Part shown: positions 13,609 to 13,894 of the stretch, one piece after another
Position numbering within the stretch: the stretch's first letter is position 1
Layout: each line of letters starts with the position of its first letter
Source of the DNA: Hyphomicrobiales bacterium
Lineage (GTDB): Bacteria > Pseudomonadota > Alphaproteobacteria > Rhizobiales > Xanthobacteraceae
Assembly (NCBI GenBank): GCA_026400425.1
Contig: JAPLPC010000175.1
Location: 1 to 13,894, forward strand
DNA: 13,894 nt
Direction of reading: 5' to 3'
Position numbers and translations under genes: made by a program
Notes under the pieces: model-generated
The model's database searches: none
Seen by the model: only the letters and a program-made list of their open reading frames with translations
What the model was told of the DNA's origin: nothing

Positions 13609-13894
13609 CTACGGCTCGAACGCTTCGCTTGTCCCCCTGCCCGGCCGCGTCACCAGATCCTCGTCGGGCTCAGGCAAGGGCTGCGCCAGATCGCGGAAGC
13701 GGTTGGTGATGGGATAGCGGCGATCCCGACCGAAATTCTTGCGCGTGACCTTCACCCCCGGCGCGGCCTGGCGGCGCTTGTATTCGGCGATGTTGAGCAG
13801 CCGATCGATCCGCGTCACCACGTCCTTGTCGAAGCCATCGGCGACGATCTCCGACAAAGGCTGCTCGCGCTCGACCAGGCGTTCGAGGATCGCA
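13609..13894 (-). CDS. nadE: NAD+ synthase, C-terminal end (runs off right edge)
   Basis: The last 94 residues of an NAD+ synthetase, which amidates nicotinic acid adenine dinucleotide to NAD+ in the final step of NAD synthesis. The frame is open to the right edge and stops with TAG at 13609. The diagnostic piece is YKRRQAAPGVKVTRKNFGRDRRYPITNRF: in bacterial glutamine-dependent synthetases this closing segment of the synthase domain is highly conserved (given here in two parts, YKRRQAAPGVKVTRK and NFGRDRRYPITNRF). LSEIVADGFDKDVVTRIDRLL just upstream fits the preceding helices. A short acidic/proline tail ends the protein. Whether an N-terminal nitrilase-type glutaminase domain is present cannot be seen here. 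The gene is convergent with the CoA-transferase. Confidence 0.88.
   Translation of the reverse strand, partial: AILERLVEREQPLSEIVADGFDKDVVTRIDRLLNIAEYKRRQAAPGVKVTRKNFGRDRRYPITNRFRDLAQPLPEPDEDLVTRPGRGTSEAFEP

Noticed and set aside
1..13894. Search for CRISPR arrays, tRNA/rRNA genes, IS ends, integrases, toxin-antitoxin or defence genes
   Set aside because: None recognised on either strand; all large coding frames belong to housekeeping, transport, motility or common metabolic families.

Overview
The window looks like an ordinary stretch of chromosome from a GC-rich alphaproteobacterium, most likely in or near the Bradyrhizobiaceae/Nitrobacteraceae (Bradyrhizobium, Rhodopseudomonas, Tardiphaga and relatives). 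This rests on the high GC with strong G/C third positions, the alphaproteobacterial DUF2865 protein, a short MotA/MotB pair, CtrA-type TTAA-N7-TTAA sites, and two copies of a palindromic repeat starting CGTCATTGCGA that I recall as common in those genomes. I found no phage, IS element, CRISPR array, toxin-antitoxin pair, defence locus, rRNA or tRNA.

Positions 1-7493 are all on the minus strand. In transcription order they encode an Atm1-type ABC exporter, phosphatidylserine decarboxylase (psd), phosphatidylserine synthase (pssA), an RraA-like aldolase-family protein, MotA, MotB, and the N-terminal half of a Kup potassium transporter. psd and pssA make phosphatidylethanolamine. The exporter ends 50 nt before psd, so the first three or four genes may share a transcript. 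A 283-nt minus-strand leader (2845-3057 plus the end of the aldolase gene) separates the stator genes from this group and carries two CtrA-like sites, so motAB is probably a separate cell-cycle/motility-controlled unit.

Positions 7494-8401 hold a divergent promoter region, a LOG-family cytokinin-activating phosphoribohydrolase on the plus strand, and the first palindromic repeat. Facing it on the minus strand is cysS (8906-10375), then an unlisted 37-residue membrane peptide whose ATG overlaps the cysS stop (ATGA), then a GNAT acetyltransferase broken by an internal deletion and frameshift. The 3' third of cysS is visibly lower in GC than the rest.

Positions 10376-10674 are a divergent intergenic region with a 10-bp direct repeat of TTAACC type. 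After it, on the plus strand, come a small secreted cysteine-containing protein, a larger exported DUF2865 protein and a class III (CaiB/BaiF) CoA-transferase that starts at TTG. The second palindromic repeat lies between the CoA-transferase and the convergent 3' end of an NAD+ synthase gene that runs off the right edge.

The best leads are the CtrA-type sites ahead of motA, the translationally coupled mini-membrane protein after cysS, the decayed acetyltransferase beside a compositionally odd cysS end, and the placement of both repeats between convergent genes. None of these amounts to a new multi-gene system.
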